Source: Drosophila pseudoobscura
Taxonomy: Eukaryota; Arthropoda; Insecta; Diptera; Drosophilidae
Direction: 5' to 3'
DNA: 64,000 bases
NCBI RefSeq assembly: GCF_009870125.1
Contig: NC_046679.1
Location: 16,430,001-16,494,000 of the forward strand
This document shows positions 1 to 11,960 of this stretch, piece by piece; position 1 is the first letter of the stretch, and each line of letters opens with the position of its first letter. A program made the position numbers and the translations under genes. The notes below the pieces were generated by a model. It saw only the letters and a list, made by a program, of their open reading frames with translations. It did not search any database and had not been told where the DNA came from.

Positions 1-3000
1 TCCGGTGGTTTTGTGGTGAGCACGGGATACAGTACTGGTGAGCACAGGTTGCTGGATGGCTCTCAAGTTGGTTGGCTGGTTGGTTGGTTGGTTGGTTGGA
101 AGGTTGGTTGGCTGGCAGCTTATCTGCTTAAGTTGGGGCATGTGCATAGTCTAGAGTCCCCGGCTACCGGCACCTGGCACCTGGCACCTGCCACCAGGCA
201 CCCCATTCCAGGTCGTTTTATTGGTAAATATTTGCACAAGTGTGAAAATTTCATTACGCCGCTGTGCTTATATTTAAATTAAATTTCTTTTTCTTTTGGC
301 ATCTCATCTTATGTGCTCGTCGCCGTCGCCGTTGCCGTCGCCTGGCATCCGCATCCGCATTCGCAACGGCATCAGTTTCAGTTTCAGTTTCAAGTGCCTT
401 CTTCCTGGGTGCCGAATATATATTTTATTTGGCAAGCGATTGCTCGATTCGGTTTTATATTCCTTTATGCTCTTTGTTGGGTTTGCTGATGCGATTGGGG
501 ATTTGTCGTATGATGGCTGAAAGAGGAGGCTGGGATCATGCTGAAGAGTATAATGCCGGGGAATGGATGTGGGAACAGCTCCAAAAGGTGTCTGTCTTAG
601 GAAGCAATTCTGCATGTTCGCTCATAAGTAAAATAGTACATTTCGTACGAGTATTTTATGTACCTATTATATGTATATCCGCAGTGGGTGCATCAATGAA
701 TATTCATACGATACCAAGGCATATCACGATGAATTTAAAATGAATTATTATTCCCACATTGGCATGACATTGAACAAGCCAAATAGACTTCGAATTTAAT
801 TTGAATCATACCCGAAACCAATCTGCCAATCGATTCATAAATCACTTAAGCGCTTGATGAGCATATAAATTAAATAAATATTCGTTATTTATCTGTGTGA
901 AGGAGTGCATTAACGAATGTGTGAGCAAGAGCTCCGAAATTTCTCACTAACATCCCACCAAGTCCCAGTATTTCAATATAGTAGAGGCATATAAATTATC
1001 TACACAGGAGTCCCATTGATGTCCGTCCTAAATCTCCAATCGTCCATTCGATCGCTAGTCATTCGTTCTGCGCCAATTCAATCATTTACCACGCTGTTTG
1101 AATCTAATTAAAATTAAAAAACCTTTTTTGTCTGCATTTTATTAGCTTTTCCTCTGCGATGGGGCTTTTAATCCAAATACAGTGTGTTACAAAACGTTAC
1201 AAACGTAAATTGAAATATTCGATAAACTGCTTAAAGCAACGCTTAATTAATAACAACAACTAAAACAAATATAAAACTTAATAGCATTTTTTAATATTAG
1301 CTATTAATTACTAAATCTGATAATATATCCCAAGAAGAGTGGGGAAAATATAAATATGATATTTTTTTACAGCAAATTTATTTAAAAATTTAAAATGCTT
1401 AAAATAAATACAAGAAATAATTCTTATTTTTTAATTTTTTTACGGTCCCTGATAACTGCCTTGGCACAATTATAGTTACTCCTTTCCTATTAGGCTCTAC
1501 CATTTTTGTATCTACATATTAATCTGTTCCGCATTAAATCTTTCTTTGCTGAAATATCTACTTGAAACTTGAAACACTTGCAGCCACGACACGCACTGTA
1601 CGAATGAGCAAATATATACATATGAATTTATACGAATTTTTTTAAAAGTCATGTGCCAGCAATTACAACACACGTACAAACCGGACCCAAACGGGTACCG
1701 TGTGGGGTGTGGATGTGTGTGTCTACGTTTGGGAGGATGTGTAAGTGTGTGTGTGTGTGTGTGTGTGTGAGATCGCTTAGACGCAGCCATGCATAAATGA
1801 GCAATTTCGCCAGCGGCGCTGTTTCGTCAACATTTGGCACAGCGGAAAAAGAATATTTATTGATTTGCAACTTTGGCGTTTAGCTGACAAGCCCAGGTTT
1901 ATAAATTAGCAACAGTCGGAGTTCCCGCAGTGCCCGCAGCCCCCTGTGTATGCGCCTCCCTGTTACATTTTGGTAGCATGTCGTTCTGGTATTATACTGT
2001 CTCCTGGCCTTCTCCACTCTCTCGTCCTCTGCCGTTCGGCCGATGTTTGCTTATTGAAATTCTGTGTGGCATATCCGCAGGCGCAGGCATGATTTGTTGA
2101 ATGCTAAATATAGCCAAAGAGACGGCTCGTGTCGCATCGTTTAGGCAGACGTATACGCAATGTTTGCGGCCTTGTAATGCATATTCAATTACGATTTCCC
2201 AGAAACGCCCCAAAACGCAAGCAACAGTCAAACGGCTTTTAATTGAAATGCTTATCGCCCCATGTTAAAGCATTTGCAAATGAAAAAAAAACACAAAAAA
2301 ACACTAAGGGAGCAACCAGTGAACGACCGCTGGTCCGTTGGCCACCTCTTGACATGCGTTGTGCGTTTTATGGGCGCCAAATATGAGGGAGAAGGGGCTG
2401 CCCGGATGAATGCTGGCTCGACTGAAAAAGAGCTTGGCGAGCATCATTCAAGTGGCCGCTGCACCCAGTTTATTCGAATCTCAACGAGCAAAAGGGGCTA
2501 TTTGTCGGGGTCCCTTACCTAATATGGCTAGCTGGCCAGTAGAAATGAAACAGATATCATTCCATTTGTATCTCGTACTCTAGCGTTTTATATATGAACC
2601 AGATGGTCTCAGTACTACAAGTAGTTCATAAATTTATAGCCTTAAAAAACGTCTTTACTGATATTTTCGCTTTTATTTGATCCGAAATATTGTCTTAAGC
2701 CAGCAATTTTTGTTATTTAATATAAAAAAAAAGCCAAGAATGTCACGGAACTTAGTTCCTCTTTTTGACCAAACTTTCTCTGTTTGTCCCAGTTTTCTGC
2801 TTTTCTTTTTGCTTACCAACATGACTTTCATAATCGACTCTTCGTTGGGTGGGTTTTTTCGCCCAAGACTGTAGGCTCTTTTGCTTTGTTTACCTGGAAA
2901 CGTGGTAGAGTTGAAGCATAAAAAGTACTGCAGAAGTTACATACATCTATAGGGGGGGGTTTCCATTAATTTCCCCACATTTATTCAGCCACCTTTTGCA

Positions 3001-3006
3001 TTGCAG
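1..3006 (+). other. Intronic or upstream sequence of the transmembrane gene ending at 4278
   Basis: No convincing coding exon on either strand. It holds simple repeats (a GGTT run near 65-115, a TG run near 1745-1770, TATA-rich stretches), and all open frames are short, compositionally biased and lack splice context. Because the first coding exon seen downstream begins at a splice acceptor (TTGCAG ending at 3006), this stretch is most simply the last large intron of that gene, whose extracellular exons must lie left of the window. Confidence 0.5.
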
Positions 3007-4278
3007 ACGGACGCATGGGCCTGTCAATCTTACCCCTCGCTGCTCTGCTTGCCGGAACCCTCTTCACGGTGGGCATAGCCGTGCTCTCCGTGGTGGTCAT
3101 TGCTGTGCGTAGGCGTCGCGGCCCAGGAGCCCGGAACATGTGCGACGACAAGGACAAGCATTTGGGTAAGTCAGGCTGCCGAAGAGCGAAGTGCATTCTC
3201 GTAGATGATGGCGGTTAGGAGCTAATGCGCGTCCTCCTGGGCTCTCCTTCGTCCTTTTGGCAGGCATGGATGTGACAGTGACGGCGCCTCTGGAAACAGG
3301 TGCTGGTCATCAGCGGCTCGTTGTGGCTTACACTTTGAAGCAGGGCATTGAAAAACAGCCGGACATACTGAGTGCGCAAAAAAGCGCAACTGGCAGTGAC
3401 ACATCGTCGCCGCTGGGAAATCGGCCGAGTGGTTTATTTATGGGCGGCGGCAGTGGAGGTGGAGGCAGTGCCGGCGGCGCTTCGGCCGCTCCCAGCTCCG
3501 GCAACGCGGCGAGCCATAAAACGACGGATTATGTAAGTGCGAGGCCCATCATATATGCCGGAGAGGCGTTGCAACCTGACTCTCTGCCATTTGTTTATTG
3601 CAGGATGTGAGTGCACCGCACCTGAGCAGCCCGCCCTCCCAGTCCAGCACCCTCCGGCTGGAGAGCGATACTGCCGCGGGCGTTGCCAAGGGGTATCAGA
3701 CGTCATCGCTGGGTGGGACGGCTACGGCTCCCCCCCTCCTGTACGATGCCATGCCCACGCTCAGTCGCTACGAGCAGCTGGGCCTCAACATGGGAAACTA
3801 TGCTGTCGGCGGGGGTGGCGGTGGGGGTGGTGGCAGCAACAGCACGCTCAGCTCTGCCAGCAGCACCGTTAACGCGGCAAGTAATGCGCTGGCCAACGGT
3901 GCGGCTGGTGGGGGAGGGGGAGGTTCGAGCAGCCACTACGCCCATCACTTGCATCATACGCTGCCCCACAACATGGCCCAGCAGCCCACATCGGGCCACA
4001 GCCTGCAGCGGGGGGGAGGCCATGATCCGACACTCACCCTGGCCGACTACCTGACCACCAGCAGTCTGATAGACTACAATTTGAGCAAGGCAGCAGCCGC
4101 AGGATCGCCGATGGCGATGCCCACCCACATGACGCTGCCCAAGGGCCTGGGCCTAGGCTCGGTGATGGCCGGGACGAGCCTGTCGCCGTCGCAGCTCAAC
4201 ACCATCACGCACAAGTCCAGTGCCGGACGCAATCACATCATCACGGACACCTTGCCCGGACCCGAAAGCTGCGTCTAA
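3007..4278 (+). CDS. C-terminal part of a single-pass transmembrane protein, possibly sidestep-family immunoglobulin superfamily (5' partial)
   Basis: Three coding exons, 3007-3165, 3264-3532 and 3604-4278, joined by consensus sites (GTAAGT donors, CAG acceptors) in one frame. The first carries a hydrophobic helix of about 22 residues (ILPLAALLAGTLFTVGIAVL) followed by a basic stop-transfer RRRR, so the protein is type I with a cytoplasmic tail of roughly 335 residues. The tail is rich in Gly, Ser and Ala runs and ends in ESCV, a possible class I PDZ-binding end. Just inside the membrane is EKQPDIL, which resembles the KNPDIIP-like motif I recall from Drosophila sidestep-like receptors. The ectodomain exons are outside the window, so the family cannot be proven; other adhesion receptors remain possible. 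Codon use is GC-rich at third positions, as expected for a real fly gene. Confidence 0.7.
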
Positions 4279-6590
4279 GCGCGGTCGCATGAGGGTACGA
4301 ATGAGGGTGCTCGAACTCGAATTCCTGGCATCAAACAAAAGACTGGCGCACAAACACTAACCGAATCAGAAGCCGACTCAAAGTAAGACAATGATAGCGG
4401 ACGCGCGGGCAGTAGTAGTAGTCTGCACTAACTATCCTTTGAACGGATGAAGGCTATTCGGCGGCGTCGCTTAGCAGTAAATTCATAGACCTAAACGAAA
4501 CCCCTAGTTAAAGTACGAATATGTACAAGTATTTGTATTGTATTTGTATTTGTATTTGTATATGTATATGTAATGCGTGTGAGTAAGTGTCTCTGTTTGT
4601 TTGTAAATGTTTAAACTAAGTGTAATCGTAGCTATAATTGTATACATATGCATACATACATATTTAAAACACTGTACAACAGAGCCTGCTCTCAGCGTCA
4701 CGAAGGGAGCAAACAACCCCAACAAATCTTCCAAACTCTGACGCCAGCTGAAAGCAGAGCCTCTTAATTGGACAGTAATCGTCTATAGTTTAAATGCTAC
4801 GTATCGAAATCGTTGTTAAATCTGTTGTGTCCCGGCCAAAGACATATTCTCAACATATCCCTCTTCCTGCCTAGCCGAGAACGGAGCCTATGCCTCGGAA
4901 AAGAAAACGAAAACCGCAACTATTTGAACTGCCCCGCCCCTCCCCCTTCAACCACTACAAGATCAAAGCCAAGTGTATCGAAAACAGACTTCTTCTCCGA
5001 CCCCACCCCCGAAAGCCAAAAACGGGAAAAGTTATATTGGACACGTCTTGCGCCATTGCGTGCCCAGTGCCCAGCGCCCAGTGCCCACTGCTGTGCTGGC
5101 CATTATTTAACTTTTAAACACGCGCCAAAAACAGCAGCCGATTTGAATTTAATGGGTACGGTCGAGAGATGTGAGTGGGCAGCAGCCAGAACTCAGGCAC
5201 TCAGGCAGTCGGGCGGTCGGGCGGTCGGTCGTCCTGTCCCTGCTAATAGCAGCCATGGCAGCCAACAAGTGAGCAATAAAGAAAAGTTTAGAAAAATATG
5301 CGATAGCCATCCCACACCCCACACCACGCCACACCAACCCCAGCTCCAGCACCAGCTCCAGCCGCAGTCCTAGCCCTAGCTCCCACCCCGAGCATAATAA
5401 GCTCACGAGCGATTGAATGGGTATAGAGCACAATAAAAGCGGCAGCGACAAGAACCCAGAGCTGGAGCACGGATTTGTGCGCACGATAGCGCAAAATGAT
5501 GACAATAAATGGAAAAGTTTTTAATAAGCTAATAAAATGATTTATGCGGGTCGAGAAATAAAAGTGCAGAGCTCAGCTGATTCCTAGAGCAAGGAACCAA
5601 GGCCAGCCGGGCGATGACAATTTGATGAGCACGATTTTGGTCAGACATCGACATCAGACACTTCATTGATTGTTGGTCCTCCGAGAGTCCTTGGGAGTGT
5701 GCTTACTAGCTGGACCTTAGCCACAACGAATACATACATAGGTACACATACATATGTAAATATAATTTATGGAATTTATGGTGATGAGAGATTGAGATTT
5801 TGTTGGGATAGAGGCTAGACCGTGGCAAGGCAGTTCATATAGTTGTTAGCCATAAAACACTTTTTCGATTATTGTAATGTTGCATACATTGGCAATTGTT
5901 ATCAAGGCATTATCATATCAGAAGTACATATTAAAGCCGTAATAAAAACGAATAACTATATCATAGACAAGGGCTAAAAACGACTATAAGTGTTCAAAAG
6001 TTTGTCATATCATTTTCGGTTATTTTCGATATACATACATATGTACGTTTTGACTTTCTAACGAAACAAAAACAAAACAACAAAATGGTAATGGAAAAAA
6101 CAAAGCAAAAGAATAAGGAAAAATCTTCAATGAATTATAGCAATTAGTAAGATCAATGTAATGTCATAATGTTTAAATGTAAAAGTTGTAGCATTCCAGA
6201 AAACTGTCTGATCTGAATTAGAGTAAATAGAGCAAATCGTAAGCTTCCTCCAAGTTTATAGGAAATCCTTCCCCCGATAACGAGTCCATATGAGAACGAG
6301 TAGTTTAAACCTTTTAAAAAACCGAACCCTGTAGAGCTACACATTTACACACACCACAGACAAATACACACACAGATGCATCATATCGCGTAATGTGCTA
6401 GAAGTATTTTATGAGCCTCAAGGAGAGCAATCGTCGTTGTACATACAAGCATAAAGGATAACCCACATACATACCATACATATACACATCATTGTAACTA
6501 TCTACATATGTAAAAATGCTTAAAATATTTGTGATAAAGTAATAATGTTAATGATAAGAAATAAAACGTAAACATATTATTATACTGAAT
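4279..6590 (+). other. Probable long 3' UTR with several polyadenylation signals
   Basis: AT-rich sequence after the stop codon at 4276-4278, with no supported coding frame. AATAAA signals occur near 5273, 5430, 5525, 5555 and 6560, so several 3' ends are possible. A TATTTG-type tandem repeat lies at about 4521-4570. Long neuronal 3' UTRs with tandem poly(A) sites are common for fly adhesion receptors; the extent here is inference. Confidence 0.4.
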
Positions 6591-6871
6591 TTAATTTAAA
6601 TGAAGCAACCAATCGGGAACCCCTCACTATGGGAGGGATAACTTGGCATAAAACAAAGAGTAAGTTGATATTCTGATAGTTGATTTTCTGCTACAAGTAT
6701 ACAAAACCCAACTACATGCACTTACCAACTGACGACTCGATTCAAATTTGAAAAATAACCGTTGTCTCCAATTTTAAATGCTGCCTGACAGAAGCTATTT
6801 GACATGAGATTAAGCAAGGGATGCACTATCTATGTATCGCACTAAGTACCGATATTATGATCAAGTATATA

Positions 6872-6990
6872 TATCGATATAAAGTGGCGCCACTCCTCGA
6901 TAAGCTCTTCCCTTAAATTTTGCCTACATTGTGTTTTGCCTATCGATATGAACGAATCGATATATTATGAACTGTATAATCGATATATCC
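6872..6990. promoter_or_regulatory. Cluster of DRE (DREF-binding) motifs, housekeeping-type promoter
   Basis: Two perfect TATCGATA palindromes at 6872-6879 and 6941-6948 and two partial ATCGATA matches near 6956-6963 and 6979-6985, four hits in about 115 bp. This motif density is typical of DREF-driven housekeeping promoters in Drosophila. A likely transcribed exon with a GTAAGT donor follows at about 7020-7248, suggesting initiation rightward. Confidence 0.55.
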
Positions 6991-7019
6991 ATATAAAATA
7001 TCAACAAGTGTAAACAAAT

Positions 7020-7248
7020 TAATTTGATTGCTCGTACACACATCTAAATTTAATGTTTAGAACATATCTGTAGTTCGCTATTAAATATGTCCGTTAAAAA
7101 TAAGTGCATTTAAGTGACCAGACCAGTCCCCAGCCCAGCAAGGAAAGTACCAGCTTCTTTACGCGCAATCCTGGCATTATTGAACGGAGCATCATCATTG
7201 CATCAGATTCCGCTGGCCTTCCTGGGCCTATTGCAACAATTGTGAAAT
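7020..7248 (+). other. Putative non-coding first exon with consensus splice donor
   Basis: Directly downstream of the DRE cluster, ending at a strong donor (AAAT|GTAAGTG, GT at 7249-7250). It contains only a very short upstream ORF beginning at the ATG at 7087. The nearest same-strand gene whose first coding exon is preceded by an acceptor is the GTPase at 14991, so this may be its 5' UTR exon, with the retrotransposon lying in the intron. The 5' end is approximate and the link is inference. Confidence 0.35.
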
Positions 7249-7249
7249 G

Positions 7250-7741
7250 TAAGTGCAGCAGTGCATTGACCTGCATTTTAATTCAATATTGGACGCATAA
7301 TGTGATGCAATTGGCCGACGCAACTGTGCAAGATATGCACACACGTCACATGCTATGTATGCAGTGATTGAAATAAACCTACGTCTGCACTTCTTTTTAA
7401 CTTGACACGTACAACAGTAATCGCCCAAAGAAGCTTTTCGTGAATTGCTTTTCATCAATTTCAAGATATAGCGCCATCGTTCGCGTCGTTTGCTATCAGC
7501 GCGTCGCAGCTGATTCGATCAAAACAAACCGCCTTCGGTTTTGTGTAGAACCAGAAAGATGCGAAAAGCAAACAAGAATACGAGACAATCAAAAGCTCGA
7601 TATTCACCGACCTTTGCATGCGCTTCCTCAGAATAGATATGTGTACATGAGCATCAATTCAAAATAAAAGGAGTTGAGCAACTACAACTAACTGGTTTTA
7701 GAAATAAAGATTCATAAATGATGTGCTAAAACATATATACA
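7250..7741. other. Non-coding spacer or intron left of the retrotransposon
   Basis: No supported gene. The short frames here have no splice or composition support. It ends at the left copy of the 4-bp target duplication TACA (7738-7741), which sits in an alternating TATATA-type stretch, the usual target of gypsy-class elements. Confidence 0.5.
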
Positions 7742-7992
7742 AATTTTAATTTTATTTCTTTCGATTTTTATTTTATTTTATTCGGTTTGAGATAGGCGTG
7801 GCGACGGCCGACGCGGTTCATTTCTCCTCCCGAACTACTCCACTCCTTACAAGTAAGTTCCCAGCACTCCCGACGCTCACTGCTCGTTCTGCAACATTGT
7901 TGCGTACCCAAAACTCCGGTGTCGCTGGGCAACATCCCCTGTGTAACGGCTGATCTTGTTTTTATATATTTTTTCGATCGATTGTGTTAACT
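7742..7992 (-). repeat. 3' LTR of the gypsy-type element
   Basis: Identical by eye to 13948-14198 (offset 6,206 bp). It abuts the TACA target copy on the left and the polypurine tract on the right. Confidence 0.93.
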
Positions 7993-8003
7993 CCTCCTTC
8001 ACT
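7993..8003 (-). other. Polypurine tract
   Basis: Minus-strand GAAGGAGG directly before the 3' LTR start (AGTTAAC). The position and purine composition fit the plus-strand DNA primer of LTR elements. Confidence 0.7.
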
Positions 8004-8860
8004 TAAGTGGAAGACGTCCTCGGATTCCTTTAAGCCGTCAATTAGCACTTGGAGGTCACGTTGGCGTCTGTTTCTCGGAGCCAATCCAGATATTATCGGT
8101 CTTCTTACGAGTCCTGATTCCAGTTGGTCGATGTGTCGTAAGTTTCCATACTTAACCTTTATAAGTACGGCAAGCTCGGTACGTCTTCATGGTTTGTTAT
8201 GTCGAGGAATGTGGATACTGTTGATCCTGGAGACTTCCTCGCGTAGTTCTGTTTATCGATTGTATCCACTATGTCGTTTATGATGATTATGCCATTATCG
8301 ATGCGTGTTACAGGTTCGAGATGGCTGGGCCGAGTTGGACAGTGCGCGATGACACCGGAGTGTAGTTGCTGCGCACAAGTTGTGTAGGGAAGTTTTTTAC
8401 AGAATGTTGTTGTAAGAGTGGTAGCGCAGTTTCCGATAGCTGTAACATGGTTACCACCGTCGGCAATTTTTCGTCTTCGGCGAAGTTAATTGTGATGCCG
8501 TTGTGCTCAACAGGGTGATTACAGATTAATCTTACAGAATATTTTTTTTTGTAAACTAGGTAAGGCTTAGGAAAGAATTCATTATTAAATAAAACTTTGA
8601 TTTTAGCTTCCTCTATTAGATCAGTAATAGTTAAATTCGTAGAGTGTTCATTAATTATTCTTCTCAAATCGTGAGAGTCTAATACGGAAGGGTTAACAAT
8701 TCCTATCTTTGCAAGTGTAACTGATAACATTAATGCTTTTAATTCTGAAATAATTATTCTGTTTCTTGAAAGTAATGTCTCATTTGCGATTGTAGGAATT
8801 GGTTTCTTAACTCTTCTGTATCCTCTATTATTGTTGTATATTGAATAGTGAAGAGGAATA
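7993..8860 (-). pseudogene. env: Truncated and frame-broken envelope (env) region of the retrotransposon
   Basis: Only about 870 bp lie between the pol stop and the 3' LTR, while errantiviral env genes are usually about 1.4 kb. One frame is open from about 8860 down to a stop at 8308. Env-like coding texture then continues in other frames, interrupted by several stops, and the last frame runs toward the LTR with the GGVN-type end typical of errantivirus envelopes. The shortened length and multiple frame breaks mean no complete envelope can be made from this copy. Assignment rests on position and recalled family features. Confidence 0.6.
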
Positions 8861-8882
8861 TGAACTCATTATGAACTGATGT

Positions 8883-11800
8883 CTATCTTAAATTGTCCTT
8901 GTGGACCACCCTTCCTTTTATTAGGACCGTTGTCCCCAAGTCTGCCTCGATTTTATTTTCGGTGTACAAAGGTGTCAGTTTGTTTCCTAATCGTTTGTTT
9001 GCTTTTACAAGGACTGTGTCACCTACTTGAAACTGTCTATCATGTCTTACTTCATTCAGTTTTTTCATTTGGAGTTGTTGTGCTTTATGAACTCTATTCC
9101 TGATTTCCACCTCAAGTTCAGGGGAGGACGAGTGAATTACATCGACCGGACGTTTCTTCGTTACGGAGTGAACTGTGTTATTGTATTCAATAGTTGCTTG
9201 AAGTATCGTTTCCACAGTATTTGTAAGCTTCCTTTGGGCTGTTAAACATCTCGCAATGTCATTAAGGGTGCTATGGAATCTTTCGACTTGTCCATTGGAA
9301 GTACTATGAAGTGGTGGAGCATTTATAATTTGAATGTTATATTGGTTACTTAATAATGATTTTATTGTCTCGGACTTTATGGAAGGTTCGTTATCGCAAT
9401 AGATCGTCTTGGTGTTCCGGTAAAAATTGATAAGTTGTAAAATTGCTGATTGTATGTCAACTATTGTTCTTGAAGCGATGGGTTGGACAACTGCAAATTT
9501 TGAAAGCTTGTCTATGCATGTGAGGAAATATTTTTTATCGGTTGAATATACGTCGATATGTAGCATTTCGCCCACATACGAGGGTATGGGTATTTCCCCA
9601 AGTATTTGTTTTTGTGGGTGTCGGTTGTACTTGGCCGTTTGACAAATTTTGCAATTTGCAACAACCTCGACTGCTAATTTGGTCATTTTCGGGAAAAAAT
9701 AGTCTTGTAAAATTTGTTTTACATTCTCCTGTGCCGCCCTATGGGCTCTATTGTGTTCTGTAATAACTATTTCTTTTTGTTCGTTCTTGTCCAAAATGTC
9801 ATTTACTATATGTTTTGTGTATCGGAATATTGTTGTTGGAAATGTTTCTATTAATTTATGTTGAATGAATGCTAATATGGGTAATTCGCAGTGGATTGCA
9901 TTTACGACATCTTTTTTGACAGCGTCACTTATTTTTTTAATTAACGAGTCCCTACTTGAGAAATATATTGTATGTCGGATCTTTTCACCGAACAAAATGG
10001 TTGTGCGATTTGAAGCTACTTCATGTTCCTCTATTATAATTTGGTTTCGAAAACAGTTGATTGGTTTGTCTGTTGATTCTATAGTGTATGTAAGTGATAT
10101 TTCGCTGTGTATTGTGGCCCTGTCTGACTGTGCATCATCTTCTAAGGTATGGATGTTGTGTCGTGATAGTGCGTCAGCGACGAAGTTTTCTTTTCCTGGC
10201 TTGTAGAAGATATTTGCATTGTACTCGTCTATGAGAGCTTTCCAACGTCTTATTTTTGCGTTTGGGTTGCGATCAGAAACTGCAAACGTAAGAGGCTGAT
10301 GGTCTGTAAAAATATTTAAATTTTTTACTCCGTATAGATAGTTTCTGAGGTTTTTCAAAGCCCAAACTATAGCGAGCAGCTCTCTTTCGTTTGTTGCAAA
10401 GTTAAGTTCCCTATCATTTAGTGTCCTTGATATCATGGTAATTGGCTTCCCGTCTTGTGATAAGACGGCTCCCAGACCGAAGGACGAAGCATCTGTTGTT
10501 AGGTCAAATGCTTTCTTATAGTCAGGATAGAGTAACATTACGCTTTCGGATGCCAGAATCTCTTTTAGTTTATTGAATGCCGCGCACTGACTTTCGTCTA
10601 ATTTGACTGGTATTTTCTTTGACTGTCCGGCGCTTATCTTGCCATTTTCGCCCTTAAGGATGTCACTTATGGGTTTAGCTATGGATGCAAAGTCTTTAAT
10701 AAAACATCTATAGTAACTTGCAAGTCCAAGGAATGATCTGACGTTGAACAAAGTGGTTGGTTGTTCGTAGTTACGAATCGCTTCCACTTTATTGGGGCAT
10801 GTTTTTATACCATTACTTGAGACGACAAATCCTAAGTATTCGACATTCTCCTTGAAAAAGTGCGATTTTTCGCGCGAAACTCTCATATTGGCATCGTACA
10901 GTTTGTCTAAGACCCATGCGATATGCTTGACATGGCTTTCCATGTTTTCGGAAAAAATGATTACATCATCGACATAAACATAGCAAGTTTTCCCAATTTG
11001 CTCTCTGAGCACGTCGTCAATGGCCCTCTGAAAAATACTAGGTGCATTTTTCAAGCCAAAGGGGAGTCTACAGAACTCATACTTCCCATTTGCTACGGAG
11101 AAAGCTGTTTTTTCTCTATCTTTTTCTGCAAGTAAAATCTGATGGAATCCAGATTTAAGATCTAGGGTTGTAAAGTATTTAGCTGTACCCAAGTTGGATA
11201 ATATAGAAACTATATTGGGAATGGGATATTTGTCATCTGTTGTTTTTAAATTTAGTTTCCTGAAATCTATGACCAAACGTTTTTTTTTATTTCCCTGTTC
11301 ATCGGTAGCTTTTTTGTCTACAACCCAAACGGGGTTGTTGTATGGTGACCGAGACGGTCGTATTATACCACCTTTCAACAAGTCTTGAGTTTCTGCATTT
11401 ACGAATTCTGAAACGCCCATTGGATATGGGTACAATTTTGAATATATGGGATCTTCATTTTCTGTTCGGATAGTGCCAATGATATTTGTATTATATGGGA
11501 GTGCTTCATTTGGGTCTGCGAAAACCCCTGTTCGGTTTCCTAACATCAGCTGAAACTTTTGGGATATAGTCTCAGGGACCTGTATTTCCTCGACATTTGT
11601 GAAATTTATGTTTGCACATTTTAAAAATTGGATTGTTTCGGAACCGAAGTTTGTTATTAATTTTTTATTCTTTAAGTCCAGTAGAACGTCACTCTGTTTT
11701 AATAGGTCAAGTCCAATTATACCGTCAAATGTCGTGAGGTTTGGTAGTAAAAAAAATGTTGAGTTGGTATTGAAAAGGTGCATTATACATTTTTTGTCTA

Positions 11801-11960
11801 TGCCACTATAGCCATGGATTGACTTCACTCGGAAGGGTTTATTTACTAGGGTAATATGTTTTAGTTCTTTTAATGGTTTTATGTAGTTTTTGGAAGCTCC
11901 TGTATCTATGAGTAATTTGATTGTTCTCCCTGCTACTGTCCTTTCTATGAACGGAAGCAA
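8883..11960 (-). CDS. pol: Pol polyprotein: protease, reverse transcriptase, RNase H, integrase
   Basis: Open frame of about 1,025 codons, reached from gag by -1 frameshift. Visible motifs in order: aspartic protease DTGA near residue 19; reverse transcriptase with LDLKSGFHQ and the active-site YVDD near residue 328; RNase H with TTDASS near 490 and FTDHQPLTF; integrase with the HHCC zinc-binding motif near 740-775 and the DDE triad (HIDVY near 800, YCDNEPS near 855, NGQVERFHS near 890). All catalytic residues appear intact. The domain order (integrase last) is that of Ty3/gypsy elements. The frame start is nominal since translation is expected to continue from gag. Confidence 0.95.
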   Translation of the reverse strand: MLPFIERTVAGRTIKLLIDTGASKNYIKPLKELKHITLVNKPFRVKSIHGYSGIDKKCIMHLFNTNSTFFLLPNLTTFDGIIGLDLLKQSDVLLDLKNKKLITNFGSETIQFLKCANINFTNVEEIQVPETISQKFQLMLGNRTGVFADPNEALPYNTNIIGTIRTENEDPIYSKLYPYPMGVSEFVNAETQDLLKGGIIRPSRSPYNNPVWVVDKKATDEQGNKKKRLVIDFRKLNLKTTDDKYPIPNIVSILSNLGTAKYFTTLDLKSGFHQILLAEKDREKTAFSVANGKYEFCRLPFGLKNAPSIFQRAIDDVLREQIGKTCYVYVDDVIIFSENMESHVKHIAWVLDKLYDANMRVSREKSHFFKENVEYLGFVVSSNGIKTCPNKVEAIRNYEQPTTLFNVRSFLGLASYYRCFIKDFASIAKPISDILKGENGKISAGQSKKIPVKLDESQCAAFNKLKEILASESVMLLYPDYKKAFDLTTDASSFGLGAVLSQDGKPITMISRTLNDRELNFATNERELLAIVWALKNLRNYLYGVKNLNIFTDHQPLTFAVSDRNPNAKIRRWKALIDEYNANIFYKPGKENFVADALSRHNIHTLEDDAQSDRATIHSEISLTYTIESTDKPINCFRNQIIIEEHEVASNRTTILFGEKIRHTIYFSSRDSLIKKISDAVKKDVVNAIHCELPILAFIQHKLIETFPTTIFRYTKHIVNDILDKNEQKEIVITEHNRAHRAAQENVKQILQDYFFPKMTKLAVEVVANCKICQTAKYNRHPQKQILGEIPIPSYVGEMLHIDVYSTDKKYFLTCIDKLSKFAVVQPIASRTIVDIQSAILQLINFYRNTKTIYCDNEPSIKSETIKSLLSNQYNIQIINAPPLHSTSNGQVERFHSTLNDIARCLTAQRKLTNTVETILQATIEYNNTVHSVTKKRPVDVIHSSSPELEVEIRNRVHKAQQLQMKKLNEVRHDRQFQVGDTVLVKANKRLGNKLTPLYTENKIEADLGTTVLIKGRVVHKDNLR

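Noticed and set aside
1512-1870. His/Thr-rich open frames
   Set aside because: They translate a (TG)n microsatellite in an intron.
5149-5505. 118-codon minus-strand frame in the 3' UTR
   Set aside because: Its composition reflects CCAGCTCCA-type repeats and no splice or promoter context exists.
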